In this document: piece by piece, positions 30,286 to 42,361 of the stretch
Position numbering within the stretch: the stretch's first letter is position 1
How the letters are laid out: each line of letters begins with the position of its first letter
Source: Circinella minor
Taxonomy: Eukaryota; Mucoromycota; Mucoromycetes; Mucorales; Lichtheimiaceae
Assembly: GCA_016758965.1 (NCBI GenBank)
Contig: JAEPRB010000020.1
Span: 248,168 to 312,167 of the forward strand
DNA: 64,000 nucleotides
Reading direction: 5' to 3'
Made by a program: the position numbers and the translations under genes
The notes under the pieces: model-generated
Seen by the model: only the letters and a program-made list of their open reading frames with translations
What the model was told of the DNA's origin: nothing
The model's database searches: none

Positions 30286-31071
30286 TCATTTATTTATTTT
30301 TTTCATAATAGAATCTTTACAATTTCCAACTATCAATCTTAATTTTCTTTTCTTATTCTTATTTAATTCAGATAATGGTTGACTTTCTATTTCTTGGTTA
30401 GATACTTGATTTTCTTCTGACGCTGTTGATGATGATAATGACTATATTCAACAATGATAAATATATCAAATATGAATGCATCATTCATCTATAATGTATT
30501 TATATTACCTTTTGCTGAACAGTTGAAAAAAACAAATGATTAGATTGACCCACAATAACATTATCAGATAAAGATTGAGCATATGCATCAATTTCACGAT
30601 CCAAATTCATCTATAATTTTATAGAACACATATTTTTGCTAAAGTATTCTTTCTTTCACTTTTTATCTTATCTTATCATACACATACAACTTTGGTTCGT
30701 ACAAACTCTTGTCGATTATATATTTCTTGAAGGTCATATTTTCCTTCCTCATATTTCATTCTCGTGATTTGAGGTGGTTCGCTTGGTATTACAAATGTTT
30801 GTGAACTGGAGGTTGCCAATGAATTACATGTAGTTGTAGTTGTAGTTGACGTAATACTACTAGCAGGTGAAGAAGGTGATGATAAGGATGGTGATGGACT
30901 TTTTAACTTTAATTTTTTTTTAGTGTTTTGTAATATGGGTTGTTTCTTCTATAAAAGAATTTAAAAGTATGGTGATGTAAAATATATATATATATATAAA
31001 CAATGGTTCCTATTGGATAATTTTTAATAAAATATGTATTATAGCGATACCTTTCTATTTTCTTCAGACAT
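30286..31071 (-). CDS. Small basic protein of unknown function, four exons
   Basis: No family recognised. Exons on the minus strand: 31051-31071, 30688-30948, 30509-30610, 30286-30441; all phase 0, spliced 179 aa. It starts MSEENRK, continues with a lysine-rich stretch and a Ser/Pro/Thr-rich segment, and then has a more ordered, probably helical middle (MKYEEGKYDLQEIYNRQEFV and MNLDREIDAYAQSLS). It ends in a basic tail (NKNKKRKLRLIVG...). Each intron has GTATCG/GTATGT/GTAATA donors and TAG acceptors, and the reading frame stays open across all three junctions, which is the main support. Short exons explain why no long open frame marks it. The basic composition suggests a nuclear protein, by inference only. 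It converges with the Zn2Cys6 gene. Confidence 0.65.
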
Positions 31072-31104
31072 GGTTATATATATGTATGTGTACGTGTGTG
31101 TGTG

Positions 31105-31145
<41 letters not shown>

Positions 31146-32494
31146 TGATAAAATAAAAAATTTGAAAAAGGTAGAAAAAATAAAAAAGAGAGGGAAGAAA
31201 AGCAAATGTTAAAATTGGCGGGATAAATAATCGAAATTTATAAAGACAGATCCGCTTTTCCTTTAAACTGGAAATTAGTTGTTAACCTCAGCTGAAGTCT
31301 TTTAAAAAATACATAATGGTTGAGTTTAACGGGGTTCCAGTATAGCCTACGCGTTATTCATCGTTGATAGTAAAAGTATAAAGAATTTAGTACTGTTTCA
31401 AGCACTTTAGTATGTCAATATGTCAATACATGAAAACAAAACTATAGTATGAAGCGCTACAGTATGAAAAGGTAAAACAGTTAATCTGCCTTTGATTTTA
31501 TTACATTGATTAAAAAACAAGTACATAATAATCATGTGTCACGTTTTATATTATAAACATAAACTTATTTGGTGTGTTTGAGGCACCTCATGTCCTTACC
31601 ACTCTTATTATCTTCTCCAAGTACTGTAATATAATAATAACTCTATCTTTAGTAGTATTAGAAGAGCTGTAACCAAGCGCATAATAATATACGCGGAGTT
31701 CAGCAGTATTAAGGTATACTCTGAAAAACATAATGGCGAGCTATTTACTATTTTATTTTGAAACTATTATATTTTTAAAAGCACGAGAAATGAAAGATGG
31801 AAAAAAATAAAATTAAGACACCAAAGACATCCAAAACAAGCTAAATTATTTGGTGAGGTGAGCAGATAATATATCTAACAATGGATAGCAAAAATTGAAT
31901 AAATATTAGTTCAATATAGTATATTAAGTGATGACATATGTTTTCTACTACATACACAGTACCATGGTGCTCATTCTTTTTGGATATAAACTGTCACAAT
32001 TTTCGTGTTAGAATTTAATATATCTTTCTTTGTATACGCATACAGTTATTTTATATAATACCTTGCCGCCATTAACATTTAGTTACATACACGGTAATAT
32101 TATTGACGTACACATTACTATATTGAAATTTACTTCATATTAATATCTAAGTATTATAATACATAGCAATTATTCCAAGTATAAACAACAAGTCTTTTTT
32201 TTATTTTAAAAGTGTTTTTAGAATACGACAGACACTTGCAACTTCCATTTTCTTTTCCTCTCTTTTCTTTGTGTAATTTTATATACATACAGAAAACCAG
32301 TATTAAAAATTTTTCGAATTTATTAGTTCAAAAATATATTTGGGGAAGTTTTTTTTTATACTATTTCAAAGTATGATAAAGAAGGAAGATGTGTTTTTAT
32401 AAAATAAAATAGATATTATAATATATCTATAATGCATGTGTGTGTGTGTATTTTTATAATAGAAACAACAATAAAAGAAGAATAAAAAAAACTA
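31072..32494. other. Spacer with AG microsatellite, no gene seen
   Basis: Promoter side of the small gene at 30286-31071 and 3' side of the gene at 32495-33052, both on the minus strand. An AG repeat starts only about 37 bp upstream of the small gene's ATG. No other gene is apparent. Confidence 0.5.
31108..31143. repeat. AG dinucleotide microsatellite
   Basis: Uninterrupted AG/GA repeat in the presumed promoter or 5' UTR of the small minus-strand gene, preceded by a GT-rich patch. Confidence 0.9.
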
Positions 32495-33052
32495 TTATTT
32501 GAGGCCATACAAAACGACAATATTTTGCCCAGTTTCTTTCTTTCGTTCTTGTAAGCTCTTGACATTGCTTTCAAGTTCTTGAACAACCTTTTGAAGCCCA
32601 GCCAACTCTTTCATTTTTATAGCGAGCTTTTGTTGCTGTTCAAGAAGTTCATCTTGAATATAAGAAAGATCATTCTCATAATGTTGGATTAAAGTTGTTT
32701 TTGTTGTATCGATGGTGGTTCCGGTTGACGCTTTTGATTTTTCAGAGAAAGATTGACTCAACTCGGAAATAATTACATCAATAGGTACTGGGTACGTCAC
32801 ATCACGGCCTTGATATTTATATGGTTTTACATCAAACCCAAACCATTGCTTTTCCTTGTATGTATGATAGAATCGACCTGCTGCTTCCGATGAATCAAAT
32901 CGGACAAAGGCATATGGATAGTTTTCACTCTTATGATGGCTCTTGTAACCACCCAGTTCCTTGACCAAACATATAAATTCTTGTTCACAAGTTTCAAATA
33001 ACTTTTGATTTTGCAACTTGACTTGTTGATTGGGAGCTACACTGTCTGACAT
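32495..33052 (-). CDS. RRM-like plus coiled-coil hypothetical protein
   Basis: Single coding exon of 185 aa starting MSDSVAPNQQ. Residues about 20-80 (FETCEQEFICLVKELGGYKS...YPYAFVRFDSSEAAGRFYHT) have the beta-alpha pattern and an RNP1-like AFVRF strand, suggesting a divergent RNA-recognition-motif fold. Residues about 120-175 (YIQDELLEQQQKLAIKMKEL...) form a heptad-rich coiled coil. An upstream in-frame ATG at 33112 exists, but the intervening codons are Phe/Leu-rich and end at a TTACAG acceptor one base before the chosen ATG. That part is therefore more likely a 5' UTR intron. Function unknown; RNA binding is an inference from the RRM-like segment. Confidence 0.7.
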   Translation of the reverse strand: MSDSVAPNQQVKLQNQKLFETCEQEFICLVKELGGYKSHHKSENYPYAFVRFDSSEAAGRFYHTYKEKQWFGFDVKPYKYQGRDVTYPVPIDVIISELSQSFSEKSKASTGTTIDTTKTTLIQHYENDLSYIQDELLEQQQKLAIKMKELAGLQKVVQELESNVKSLQERKKETGQNIVVLYGLK

Positions 33053-34952
33053 TCTGTAATAAAAAAAGAAAAACGTAAGTAAGAAGAAAAAATAAAAACT
33101 GGAAAACAACATCTTTTTTATATCGGTTTTTCCCGAACCTTATTAAAAAAAATGTTTCTTTGCAGGTCCATGCGTTACTTGGCTACATTATTATAAAATA
33201 ATTCAAAGTAGCAAATGAAGAAGAAGAAGGAAAGAAAAAAAGAGCTGAGTATTAAGGGGTGTAGGTTCATGCAGGGGCGGATTACTCCCAAAGACCAATA
33301 ATGAAGATTGAAAATTTTTGAGTAACAACGAGATTGAAGATTGTGACACCAGGGAAGGTTGAGAAAAGAATATATTCAGCTTGTTATTGAGAACCAAACA
33401 ATAAAATTCAGTAAAAATAACAGACGGTTCATTATATAGTAATAGTAAATAAAAGTATCATGATGATATCCATGCAGAGCGATCAGAAATATTATTTTGA
33501 AGAAAAATAAAATTAGAATAAGGAGAAAGGAAGATCTTAAAGTGGCTGTGGCGTTCCTTTTTTTTTTTTTTTTTCAAGAAAATTATTCGATTTGATCTTG
33601 TTTATCAAAATTACCAAAAAGGTATTATGTGGATGACGTTTTTCAATTATTTACTATGGTACACACACATCCACACATCCACAAGAAAAAGGAAGGGGAA
33701 GTAAATAATAATAATAAAAAGCTTTGGGGTTTTAGAATGGGGAGCTTGCTTTTGGAGAGGTTGACTGTAATTAGTGGAGTGGGGTTTTTGCTTTGTAGAT
33801 ACTGTAAAACCAAGTGCTACTGCAATAATTACTTTTGCTGTCACAAAGTAAACAAACTGAGCTATCTTTTTGTTCAAAAGTATTCTCTTTTCTTATTGCA
33901 GTATTTGGTTATTTTGATAGGAGTGGAAAATAAAAAAAAAAAGTCAAGGTAAAATACTTTGTTATATATCTTTAGAAGCTAGAATAAAGTTATTCCCTTT
34001 TACAATAATGTTTACAACGACGTATTATTTATACTTTATCTATTCTATGAGTTATGGAGGTTGGTTTATTAAATGGTGCAGACGATGGAAATTAGAGTCA
34101 GGTACTTAAGATAAAACATCAATATTGAGAAGGTTACTATAGCTATTAGTCTGAAGTATGTTGGGCTTAGCCATTATACTCTCTTTCATTTTATGTTGAT
34201 GGGGCGCAGGACATCGTTATTCGATTTTACTCAATTTCCTTTTTAGAATTGAGGTCTCGATTGTATTCTAAATATGATTTCTTATTTTATTTGGGATAAA
34301 GAAGTGATATTCTTATAATGCAACACTTCTTGAAATATTATGAGTCATCTACTAATATATTCTTTCTTATTATCCAGTTGTAACTTGAGAAATGAATGTC
34401 AAGAAACACTAATATTATGCCATCAGCAACAGTCTTAGAGGCCTACAAGCATCTATTTTGCTTATCAAAAGTGTATCAGAAGTCGAAGCAATCCAAAAAT
34501 TAGAGAAATAGAAACGAATTTTCGAGGTGGTGTTGTGTAATAACTTGACATTATGAATATGTGTCAATAAAGTTTTTATAGTCAATAATAAATTATATAA
34601 AAAGAGAATTACAAATAGAATAGATACAATTGCTTAAGCCCATTCACGTACTATCATAGCCTCTATGATTTTTTTTTAAAAAAAAAATCCGATTAGTACA
34701 TACACCACAGTAAAATATAATACAGCATTTTTGTATACGCCATCATTTTGCAGTTTTTGGAAAATCAATGAATTTTCGGTGTTGTATTTCACCGAGATAG
34801 TGTACACCTCATGTATTTCCTAAATTGGACTCAAATGAAATGAGAGCTCTATATAACGTCAAAAAAATAAATATATATATATATATATATATAAAGCAAC
34901 TGCCTGAATACCTGATTTTTATATATCATTTATTTTTTAAACAACTAGTAAC
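33053..34952. other. Divergent promoter spacer, no gene seen
   Basis: About 1.9 kb between the RRM-like gene (-) and the dehydrogenase gene (+). Frames of 60-107 codons here (for example 33629-33952) lack recognisable motifs and start in homopolymer-rich DNA. It contains a long T run near 33557-33574 and a TA repeat just before the dehydrogenase ATG (about 34869-34892). Confidence 0.5.
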
Positions 34953-36040
34953 ATGGCAAAACAACAACAACAATCTCAAGAAACAACTCCATCTGATCAC
35001 AAGGTGATTTTTATTACTGGTGGATCAAGCGGTGTTGGTCGTTCAGCAGTAAAGCTTTTCGTTTCCAAAGGCCACACAGTCGTATTTACGGGAAGAAGTA
35101 GTGCTCGCTTGGAAGACGCGATTAAATGGATTCAACCCTCAAAGGAAGAAAGGTCTCGTCTTTATCCACTAATTCTTGATCAGGAAAGCCTTGAAAGTGT
35201 TCGAAACGCTGTGACAGTATTTAAATCCTTCAATTTTCCTTCGCTTGATATATTGATCAACAATGCAGGTTGCTCAAATCCAACCTTACGATATACAGCT
35301 GATTCAACTCGTGTTGAAAGTACAATTTTTGCAAATACTGTTGCACCCTGGTAAGCATAATTACTTTCTTATTGTTATTGATCCATTAAAATTATTAATA
35401 ACTAGTGATAGAGTGTTTGACACCAATGTATAGTATACTTACACTAATATTTATTGTTATAACTCTTTCTATAAAAAGGTACTTGTCAATGTTATTGATA
35501 CCATTAATGCATTCTGGTAGTAGAATTCTGTTTATTGCGACAGGACATCATGATCCCGAACGAAAAGATTTTATGATGCGCATGTTAAACAATGATGCTA
35601 TTCTGGATCCTGATATGTTTAATAAGTTGGATGGAAAGGAAAATTATACTGCCATGGCTTACTACAAGATTAGTAAACTTGCTATGATTTGGATCAGCTA
35701 TGTTCTTGCAAAACAATACCCGGATATTTCGGTTCTTTCTGCCTGTCCTGGATTTGTTCCTGAAACCGACTTGGGTCGTGAAATGCCTTGGTTAATGCAA
35801 GTAATAATGAAAAATGTAATGCATTATGTTATTCCAGATGCCGTGACGGCACATCAAAGTGCATCGGAATATGTGTATTATACAACAAGTGATAAATTGG
35901 AAGGTGTTACAGCGACCTTTTTTAGTCATGGTGAAATTAGAAAAAGCTCAAAACGATCTTACAATATGGAAGAAGCAAACAAATTTTGGAACTTATGCTG
36001 CGAAATTTGTAACACCCCCGAGCATATAATCAATTTGTAA
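34953..36040 (+). CDS. Short-chain dehydrogenase/reductase (SDR)
   Basis: NAD(P)-dependent oxidoreductase of the classical SDR type; substrate unknown. Exons 34953-35350 and 35479-36040, intron phase 2 in a Trp codon, spliced 319 aa. The cofactor-binding motif TGGSSGVG is at residues 22-29, NNAG at 103-106 and the catalytic YKISK at 195-199. The strand that normally ends in the catalytic Ser reads RILFIATGHHDP, so the usual Ser appears to be Thr or Ala. The mid-region LSACPGFVPETDLGREMPWL matches the PG motif region after the catalytic Lys. The overall pattern is closest to the retinol dehydrogenase/protochlorophyllide reductase-like branch. No signal peptide or clear membrane anchor is visible at the N-terminus, which is Gln-rich. 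Confidence 0.88.
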
Positions 36041-36599
36041 TATCTATTATTTCAATAGCAATAAATTAGAACCTATTTTTTATACTTTAATAAACATACA
36101 ATAAACACAATTATTATTATTATTTTATATATTTTTTTCTTCTTTTTTACAATAGTTACATATAATATTTATTTTTTAATTCTTTAATTACTGTTTTTTA
36201 GGATATATAGTTCTCTCTTATAAAAAAAAAATTATACCTATATTGTATATTTAAATAAGCTACATATTTAATAAATAACTGTACTTTTACGTTTTAAAAT
36301 ATTGGTGTTTTGCCCTCCAATACATAGTATAACATTCATACCATGTATATAAATGTAATAAAAGTCTACTATAATTTCTTGTAGTAGCTAACAGGTAACG
36401 TTTTTTATTATACATCTTTAGTTCCTTTATAAAAACACACTTCAACAAAATGTTATCATTCAAATTTGACGTTTCTCTTTGGATATTGATAAAAGTTCAA
36501 CGGAATTTTAAGTGTTCCTGTACACTTCAAACCTTTTTTTTTTATTTTATTTTTGCAAACTTGGTCAACTCGATTATATAATATATACCAACAATCACA
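36041..36599. other. Spacer between SDR and FANCE-like genes
   Basis: AT-rich tandem spacer with polyadenylation-like A/T runs. No gene is seen. Confidence 0.55.
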
Positions 36600-37541
36600 A
36601 TGATTGCCTCTTGCTTGAAAAATGCGTTTGATCCCAATTGCCCTAATCTTAAACGTACACTTCATTCAAAACAGAAAAAACAAGAATGGGATCATGAACC
36701 ATTTTTAATACAACGCCGTCATGGTAATAAACGATTAAAATCAATGACAACTGCCACACAAGAACAAAAACAAGAAAAGCGACAGTTTAATGAAGATCCA
36801 GAATTATTAGAAACTTTTAAACAAGAAAATAATGTAACTACACGTATACAACGACTCGCACAACTCGAAAATATTGACCAACTCGTTTATATTCTCGACC
36901 ATTTAAATATTCAAAATCACAATGATGACCAAGAAGATATTATTTTTGAGGAAACCTGTCGACAAATTGATAATATATCACAACATCATCATGCTATTCA
37001 ATTATTAAGTAAAATCATCGTTCCTCAATTAAAATCACGTAAAACTTTATTATCACGTCCACTTAGTCAACAATTATTACAAGTGCAAAACCATCGTGCT
37101 TTATTACAAGGATTAGTATTAGAATACATATCCACGTGTGAATTACCAACACATAATAATATTATGATTAAATTAATACAACAATGTTCACCAACATTAC
37201 GACAATCATTTATTCATGATATACTTCAAAAACGACCATGGAAAAAAAATCAACAAGATATAATTATTACATTGATTGATAAGACATTAAGTCAACAACC
37301 TTTGTTAACAGCTTTACCTTTCTTGGATGAACTATTACATGTCATTCGATTAGGTGTACAATTGGATCCAAAAGTTAAAACCTATATGCAATTATTATTA
37401 ACATTAACTTCTAAATATGGATCCTTACTAACTCAATCGTTGGATATTATTGAACAGATTGCTCAATCAAGTGATATGTTCTTAAAAAGAGCTGTGTTGG
37501 GACAATTAACTTCAATACGAAAAAAGTTAACGATACAATAA
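36600..37541 (+). CDS. FANCE: FANCE-like Fanconi anaemia core-complex protein
   Basis: Single-exon, 313 aa. The N-terminus has MIASCLKNAFDPNCPNLKRT and a lysine/glutamine-rich region. From about residue 75 the protein is almost entirely helical with repeated Leu-rich helices. The C-terminal ~80 residues (QPLLTALPFLDELLHVIRLG ... YMQLLLTLTSKYG ... SSDMFLKRAVLGQLTSIRKK) resemble the helical-repeat C-terminal domain of animal and plant FANCE. That domain ends in a KLL.TVLTKY...FLKKSL-type pattern. In animals FANCE links FANCC to FANCD2 in DNA interstrand-crosslink repair; that role is family knowledge. The match is by eye and could instead reflect a generic helical repeat. The protein is shorter than human FANCE because the N-terminal region is reduced. 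It converges with ATP-citrate lyase. Confidence 0.6.
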   Translation: MIASCLKNAFDPNCPNLKRTLHSKQKKQEWDHEPFLIQRRHGNKRLKSMTTATQEQKQEKRQFNEDPELLETFKQENNVTTRIQRLAQLENIDQLVYILDHLNIQNHNDDQEDIIFEETCRQIDNISQHHHAIQLLSKIIVPQLKSRKTLLSRPLSQQLLQVQNHRALLQGLVLEYISTCELPTHNNIMIKLIQQCSPTLRQSFIHDILQKRPWKKNQQDIIITLIDKTLSQQPLLTALPFLDELLHVIRLGVQLDPKVKTYMQLLLTLTSKYGSLLTQSLDIIEQIAQSSDMFLKRAVLGQLTSIRKKLTIQ

Positions 37542-37850
37542 AATTGTAATGTTGTTGTTTATTATTACTAAAATATAAAATGTATTTTTTTTTTTTATAT
37601 AAAAAAAAAAGAGAGAGAGAGAGAGAAAGCGGGAGAAAAAATGTTGTTGTTATAATCGTGTGTTCCTTTTTTTTTTTATACAGTAAAGGAAAAATGTTTT
37701 TTTTTAAAAAAAAAAAAGAGATAAAAAAATGCAACAAAATGAAAGATGTAAAATTAAGAGGATGGATGAATGTGCGAAAAATAAAAGACAAAAAAAAAAA
37801 AATATGGAAAAGGAGGAAAATGGATATACATGTAATTATATAAAAATTAC
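37542..37850. other. Convergent 3' spacer between FANCE-like and ACL genes
   Basis: Very A/T- and purine-rich spacer with several A and T runs and a short GA repeat near 37609-37625. It holds the 3' ends of both genes and no coding sequence. Confidence 0.6.
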
Positions 37851-40800
37851 TTATTTAGCTTGAACATTGACACGTGCTGTGACGCGACGAGGATCAAGAG
37901 TTTCAGGATCCAAGGAAGGCAAAAGATAAGAAATATCATCCCAAGGATGTCTGTACAAGCCTTGCTTCAATCTCTTTTGATCCAAATGATGACCAATGAA
38001 ACCAAGGGTACGACCCAAGACGAACAAACCATTCAAAGTACCAATGCGAGTATATTCTTCAGCTTCTTCACGAGTGAATGCACCAGAATCACGTAAAAGA
38101 TCAACAAATGAAACAGCAATACAACCATCCACATTCAAAATCAAATTATCCTTCTTGCTGGTAGTAATTTCTTCGACAGCCAAAGCATAGTCCAAAATAG
38201 GAGTGTGAGGGAAATTCTTCTTGACAAAGTTCTTGACTAATTCAACACGCATATCTGGGTTGGTACGCGACTTAATCTTGTGACCAATACCGGGAATAAG
38301 TTTATTAGCCTTACGCATGCTGGTAACGAATTCACGAGGGGTCATGCCACTGTCATAAGCACGAGTGAAGTTAGTAGCAGCACCATCAAGAGCACCACCG
38401 AAACGTTCACCAATGGTCAACAAACCAGAGACAACAGATGAAATCAAATCCTTGCCAGCACGGGTAGTAATGATAGTGTTCATGGCCTAAAATAATTATA
38501 AATAATCATGAGTAATCTAAAAAAAAAATAACTCCTCTGACGGATAATTTTTTAAACCCCTTTATCACAATAATGATTACATAAAAATATAAAGAAAAAT
38601 ACTTACACCGGAGACAGCAGGACCATGATCAGCAGTCAACATCAAGACCATTTCAATAAACTTGCATGCATAATCAGGCAAACGACGCTTGAACCACAAA
38701 AGTGACAAAACACCACCAATACCAATATCATCCTTGAAAACATCAGTAATACGCATACCAGCATACAACAATTCTTGACCACGATCATCAACAATGGTAG
38801 AGACAAAGCTTGCAGGCTTACGGACCAAACCTAATTCTTGAGCCCAGGAGTAATCGATGGGAATCTTGGGAATTTCAGGTTCAGCAACAGGGATAATGGT
38901 ACCTTCCTTGACCAACTTTTGATAAGCTTCAGCCATAGAGTTGGGCATCTTTTCAAAGGTTTCAGGAACAATAATACCAGCAGCACGCATGGCCTTGTTC
39001 TTGGCATCAGCAGTTTCCAAATCAGAATTGGCAAGAGCACCAGCGTGACCGAATTGAACATCAGTGGTGAACATCTTAGCACAAGTACCAATACACCAGG
39101 CAACAATAGGCTTCTTGATAGTTCCATTCTTAACAGCTTCAATAACACGGTATTCTTCAACACCACCCACTTCACCCAAGAGAACTAACATCTTACAGTT
39201 GGGATCATTTTCATAACGCAATAAATGGTCAATAAATGTAGAACCAGGATAACGATCACCACCAATAGCAACACCTTCATAGACACCATCAGTTGTACGA
39301 GAAATAATGTTGTTCAATTCATTGGACATACCACCGGATTTGGAAACATAACCGACAGATCCAGAACGGTATAATTTCGAGGCAACAATGTTATCCATCA
39401 TACCACCAGTATTACCAATCTTGAAACAACCAGGTTTGATACCACCAACAGTAGCAGGACCAATGACAAGAACCTTGCGACGTTCAGCTTCGTGCAACAA
39501 TTGACGAGCACGACGTTCTGGAACACCTTCAGCAATAATAGCAATGGTCTTGAATTGAGGGAACGTCAAGATTTCACGAGTAGAATCAAAAACGGAACGG
39601 CATGAAGCAAAGTTGACAACAACATCGGCTTCAGGGAACTTTTCCGAAGCTTCTTTCAATGAGGTAAAAACGGGAATAAGGGTTTCCTTGGTACCCCAGT
39701 AGAACTTTTGTACATGGGAACCACCGAAAGGATAGACCATGCAAGCAACAGAAGGTGTTTCACGCTTACACATGAAATCAAAATCAAGCATACCTTGAAC
39801 AGCACGTGGTTGCATACCATAGACGACAGCACGAGTCTTTTTAGTGAAAGGACGATACCATTCAGAAGTTTCACTTTGTTGCTTATCAAAATATTCCATA
39901 CGTTCACGAGCATCAGCAGCAGGGGTTTGATTATCATCAGCTAACTTAAGCTTGGGGCTACGGGTACCATTAGCAGGAGTAGTAGCACCACTGTCACCAC
40001 CAAAGATTTGATCTTGGAATAAGTTACCGCTGGATGCACCACCGGCTGGAACATCTTGACCAATAGAAGAAGACTTGCCCAACAAAGCCAAAGGAACAAT
40101 ATCAGTAATATGGGTTTCGGGACCAAACACTTGAATTTCAACACCCAAAGTTTCACCCAATTGACGCATGGCACGCAAACCTTCTTGATAGTTAGGACCA
40201 CCACGGCGGATAAAGATACGGACTTTGTGAGAGATAAGAGCTTGCTTGAAATCAGTCAAGGCACGAATGATACCCTTGAAAGTAGTAGCAACATTAGTGA
40301 AATTAGCAATACCACCACCAATGAACAAAGTCTTGCCATCAGGATGAACTTCACCACGCGTCATCAAGTCCAAAATGGTCTTTGCGTATTCATATGTTTG
40401 AGTTTCAGTAGGGGCACCCGAGTATTCGCCATAGTTTGCCAATTCATCAGCGTAACCCAAAGCGGCAATGGCGTCCGAGTAAACAACGGAAGCACCGCCA
40501 CCAGCAACCATAGTCCAAATACGACCTTCACGGTTCAAAATGGTTAATTTTAAAGAAGCACCTGTCTTACCATCCAATTCTTGAATATAAGCTTCTTCTG
40601 CACTCAATTCACGACCAAATGGAGCAGGGAATTCCATAGGTGGTCCAACATCAGCACCTTGTTTTTGTTCAGCAACAGGTAATCCGATATGTTGAGGGGC
40701 ACGGGCAATAGCCCACTTGGGACCAGCCTCAAACTCCGCAGTTTGATCAAGCTTGGCAGCCAAATCCAAGTACATGACTTGAGGTGTTTGACCTTCCGCG

Positions 40801-41713
40801 GGATCGGTGACAACCAATGGATTGATTTCCAAGTAGGTAAAATGTAAATCAACATAGACAGAGTAAAGACGAGTAATAAAATCAACCAAGACATCACGCT
40901 TGAATTCAGGAACATCTTTAAGTAAAGTTTCCTTGATAGATTCAGCAGATGGGAAGGCTTCATCGACCTTGACCAATAATTTCAATGCTTTGGCGTCAAC
41001 GTCACCAACATCAATACCACCTTCATGAGTAAATAAAATATAATCTCCTTCACGAACAGAGTTGATACAAACATAGTATTCGGTGTTTTGAGGATGAGGT
41101 GTGAATGGTTCAACCAAAAAGGTCTTGATCATACCCTTAGTACGATCAATCTAAATCCAAAATAAATTTTATAACATTAGAGATGAGTAAAACTTAAATA
41201 ATCCAGACCCAATGAACACGCAACAAATAATATTGATATCCGATAAACCCGAGATATACCGAATACAATTTCCGACCCGTTTTTTCCAACTTTTTTTTAT
41301 AATCTTCCCATACATCAAAATAATCAATCAATCAATCAATCAAAAAAAAATTATACCTGAATTTCCTTGCCAGCGCGTTCTTCAATCCATTGTCGTGCTT
41401 CAGACCAATCCTTGTTAAGAGTTAACAAACCGTGTTTACCACGACGTTTAATAAGTTGATCAGGCTTGGCAACAAGCTTATCAGTCAATAACCATGGATG
41501 AGTTTGTTCAAGAGTATCAAGTTGTTGCTTCAAAGCGTTGTCAAAAGCAGACTTGTTATTCAAAAGAGAAGTATCAACTTGGATATGTGCCAACTTGGTA
41601 GCAGCAGGTGCAAACAATGAAGGAGAATCTTGTTGAGAAACGAGAGGTGCACGAAGCAAATGATAAGCAAGCAATAATTTGCCATCATATTCACGAATGG
41701 CTTTGGCTGACAT
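37851..41713 (-). CDS. ACLY: ATP-citrate lyase, single fused polypeptide
   Basis: Cytosolic enzyme: citrate + ATP + CoA gives acetyl-CoA + oxaloacetate, supplying acetyl-CoA for lipid and sterol synthesis. Exons: 41357-41713, 38607-41150, 37851-38486, both introns phase 0; spliced 1178 aa. The order is ATP-grasp/succinyl-CoA-synthetase beta-like part, alpha-like part and C-terminal citrate-synthase-like part, as in animals. Visible motifs are [27 protein letters not shown], phospho-His loop [11 protein letters not shown] (His about 821), [11 protein letters not shown] at the second junction, and [17 protein letters not shown]. The linker at about residues 490-540 is Ser/Gly/Asp-rich with RSPKLKL, the region phosphorylated in animal enzymes. 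Codon choice is biased, suggesting high expression. It differs from the two-gene arrangement of ascomycetes. Introns sit only near the two ends. Confidence 0.97.
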
Positions 41714-42044
41714 TATTAAATATATATGACTCTATGTGTATATAAAAAAAAACGAAAAGAAAGAAAACAGCAAAAAAAAAAAAAAAAAGAAGTAAAAGAA
41801 ATGAGGTTATAAAAAGAAGAAGAAAACAGGTTATAAGCTACAATATGCATGTTTACCTTTTTATATAAAAAAAAATTGTTGGGATCAGACACGCATTAGA
41901 TAAAAAAGGTTATAGATTATAATTTTAGTCTGGCTATCTATCCGCGTGTGTGTGAGATTATACAGCAGACACGTTATAAAATAATTTTGACAAGATGTGA
42001 ACCCACAATTACATGAATCGGCCTTTTCTCTTTGTGTGACTTTG

Positions 42045-42050
42045 AGGGGG
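42045..42050 (-). promoter_or_regulatory. AGGGG/STRE-like motif upstream of ACL
   Basis: The plus strand reads GAGGGGGGAGA here, so CCCCT lies on the ACL coding strand about 330 bp before its ATG. This is the core site of Msn2/4-type factors (family knowledge). A single five-base match is weak evidence; it is noted because the neighbouring gene encodes an Msn2/4-like factor. Confidence 0.25.
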
Positions 42051-42084
42051 GAGAGCTGATCCCGTTGCCATTTATGGTCACCTG

Positions 42085-42131
42085 CCGAGGTCATACGGCT
42101 TGATTTGGATATGGTTGCCTCGGTGAGCCGT
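42085..42131. promoter_or_regulatory. Interleaved inverted hexamers in the ACL upstream GC island
   Basis: CCGAGG (42085-42090) pairs with CCTCGG (42118-42123), and ACGGCT (42095-42100) pairs with AGCCGT (42126-42131). The two inverted pairs are interleaved. This is the most GC-rich part of the upstream region and probably a protein-binding platform, by inference. Confidence 0.35.
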
Positions 42132-42332
42132 CAAAAGCGTTCCCCAACCGCGCAATAAATAAATAAAACAAGTTCTAATGGGCTTTTTGGGTTTATTTGG
42201 GGTTAAAGCTTCTGAACCATTTTTTGGGCATCTTTTTTTTTTTTTTATGATTATATATTATATTATCATTATCAACTCAAATCACGCAAATAAATATAAT
42301 ACGATTTTATAGATAAATTATTATAAATGTTA

Positions 42333-42361
42333 ATATTATTATTATTATTATTATTATTATT
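42333..42361. repeat. ATT trinucleotide microsatellite
   Basis: Perfect TTA/ATT repeat in the spacer upstream of ACL. Confidence 0.9.

Noticed and set aside
33629..33952. 107-codon plus-strand frame between the RRM-like and SDR genes
   Set aside because: No motif; overlapped by an equally long frame on the other strand, typical of low-complexity AT-rich spacer.
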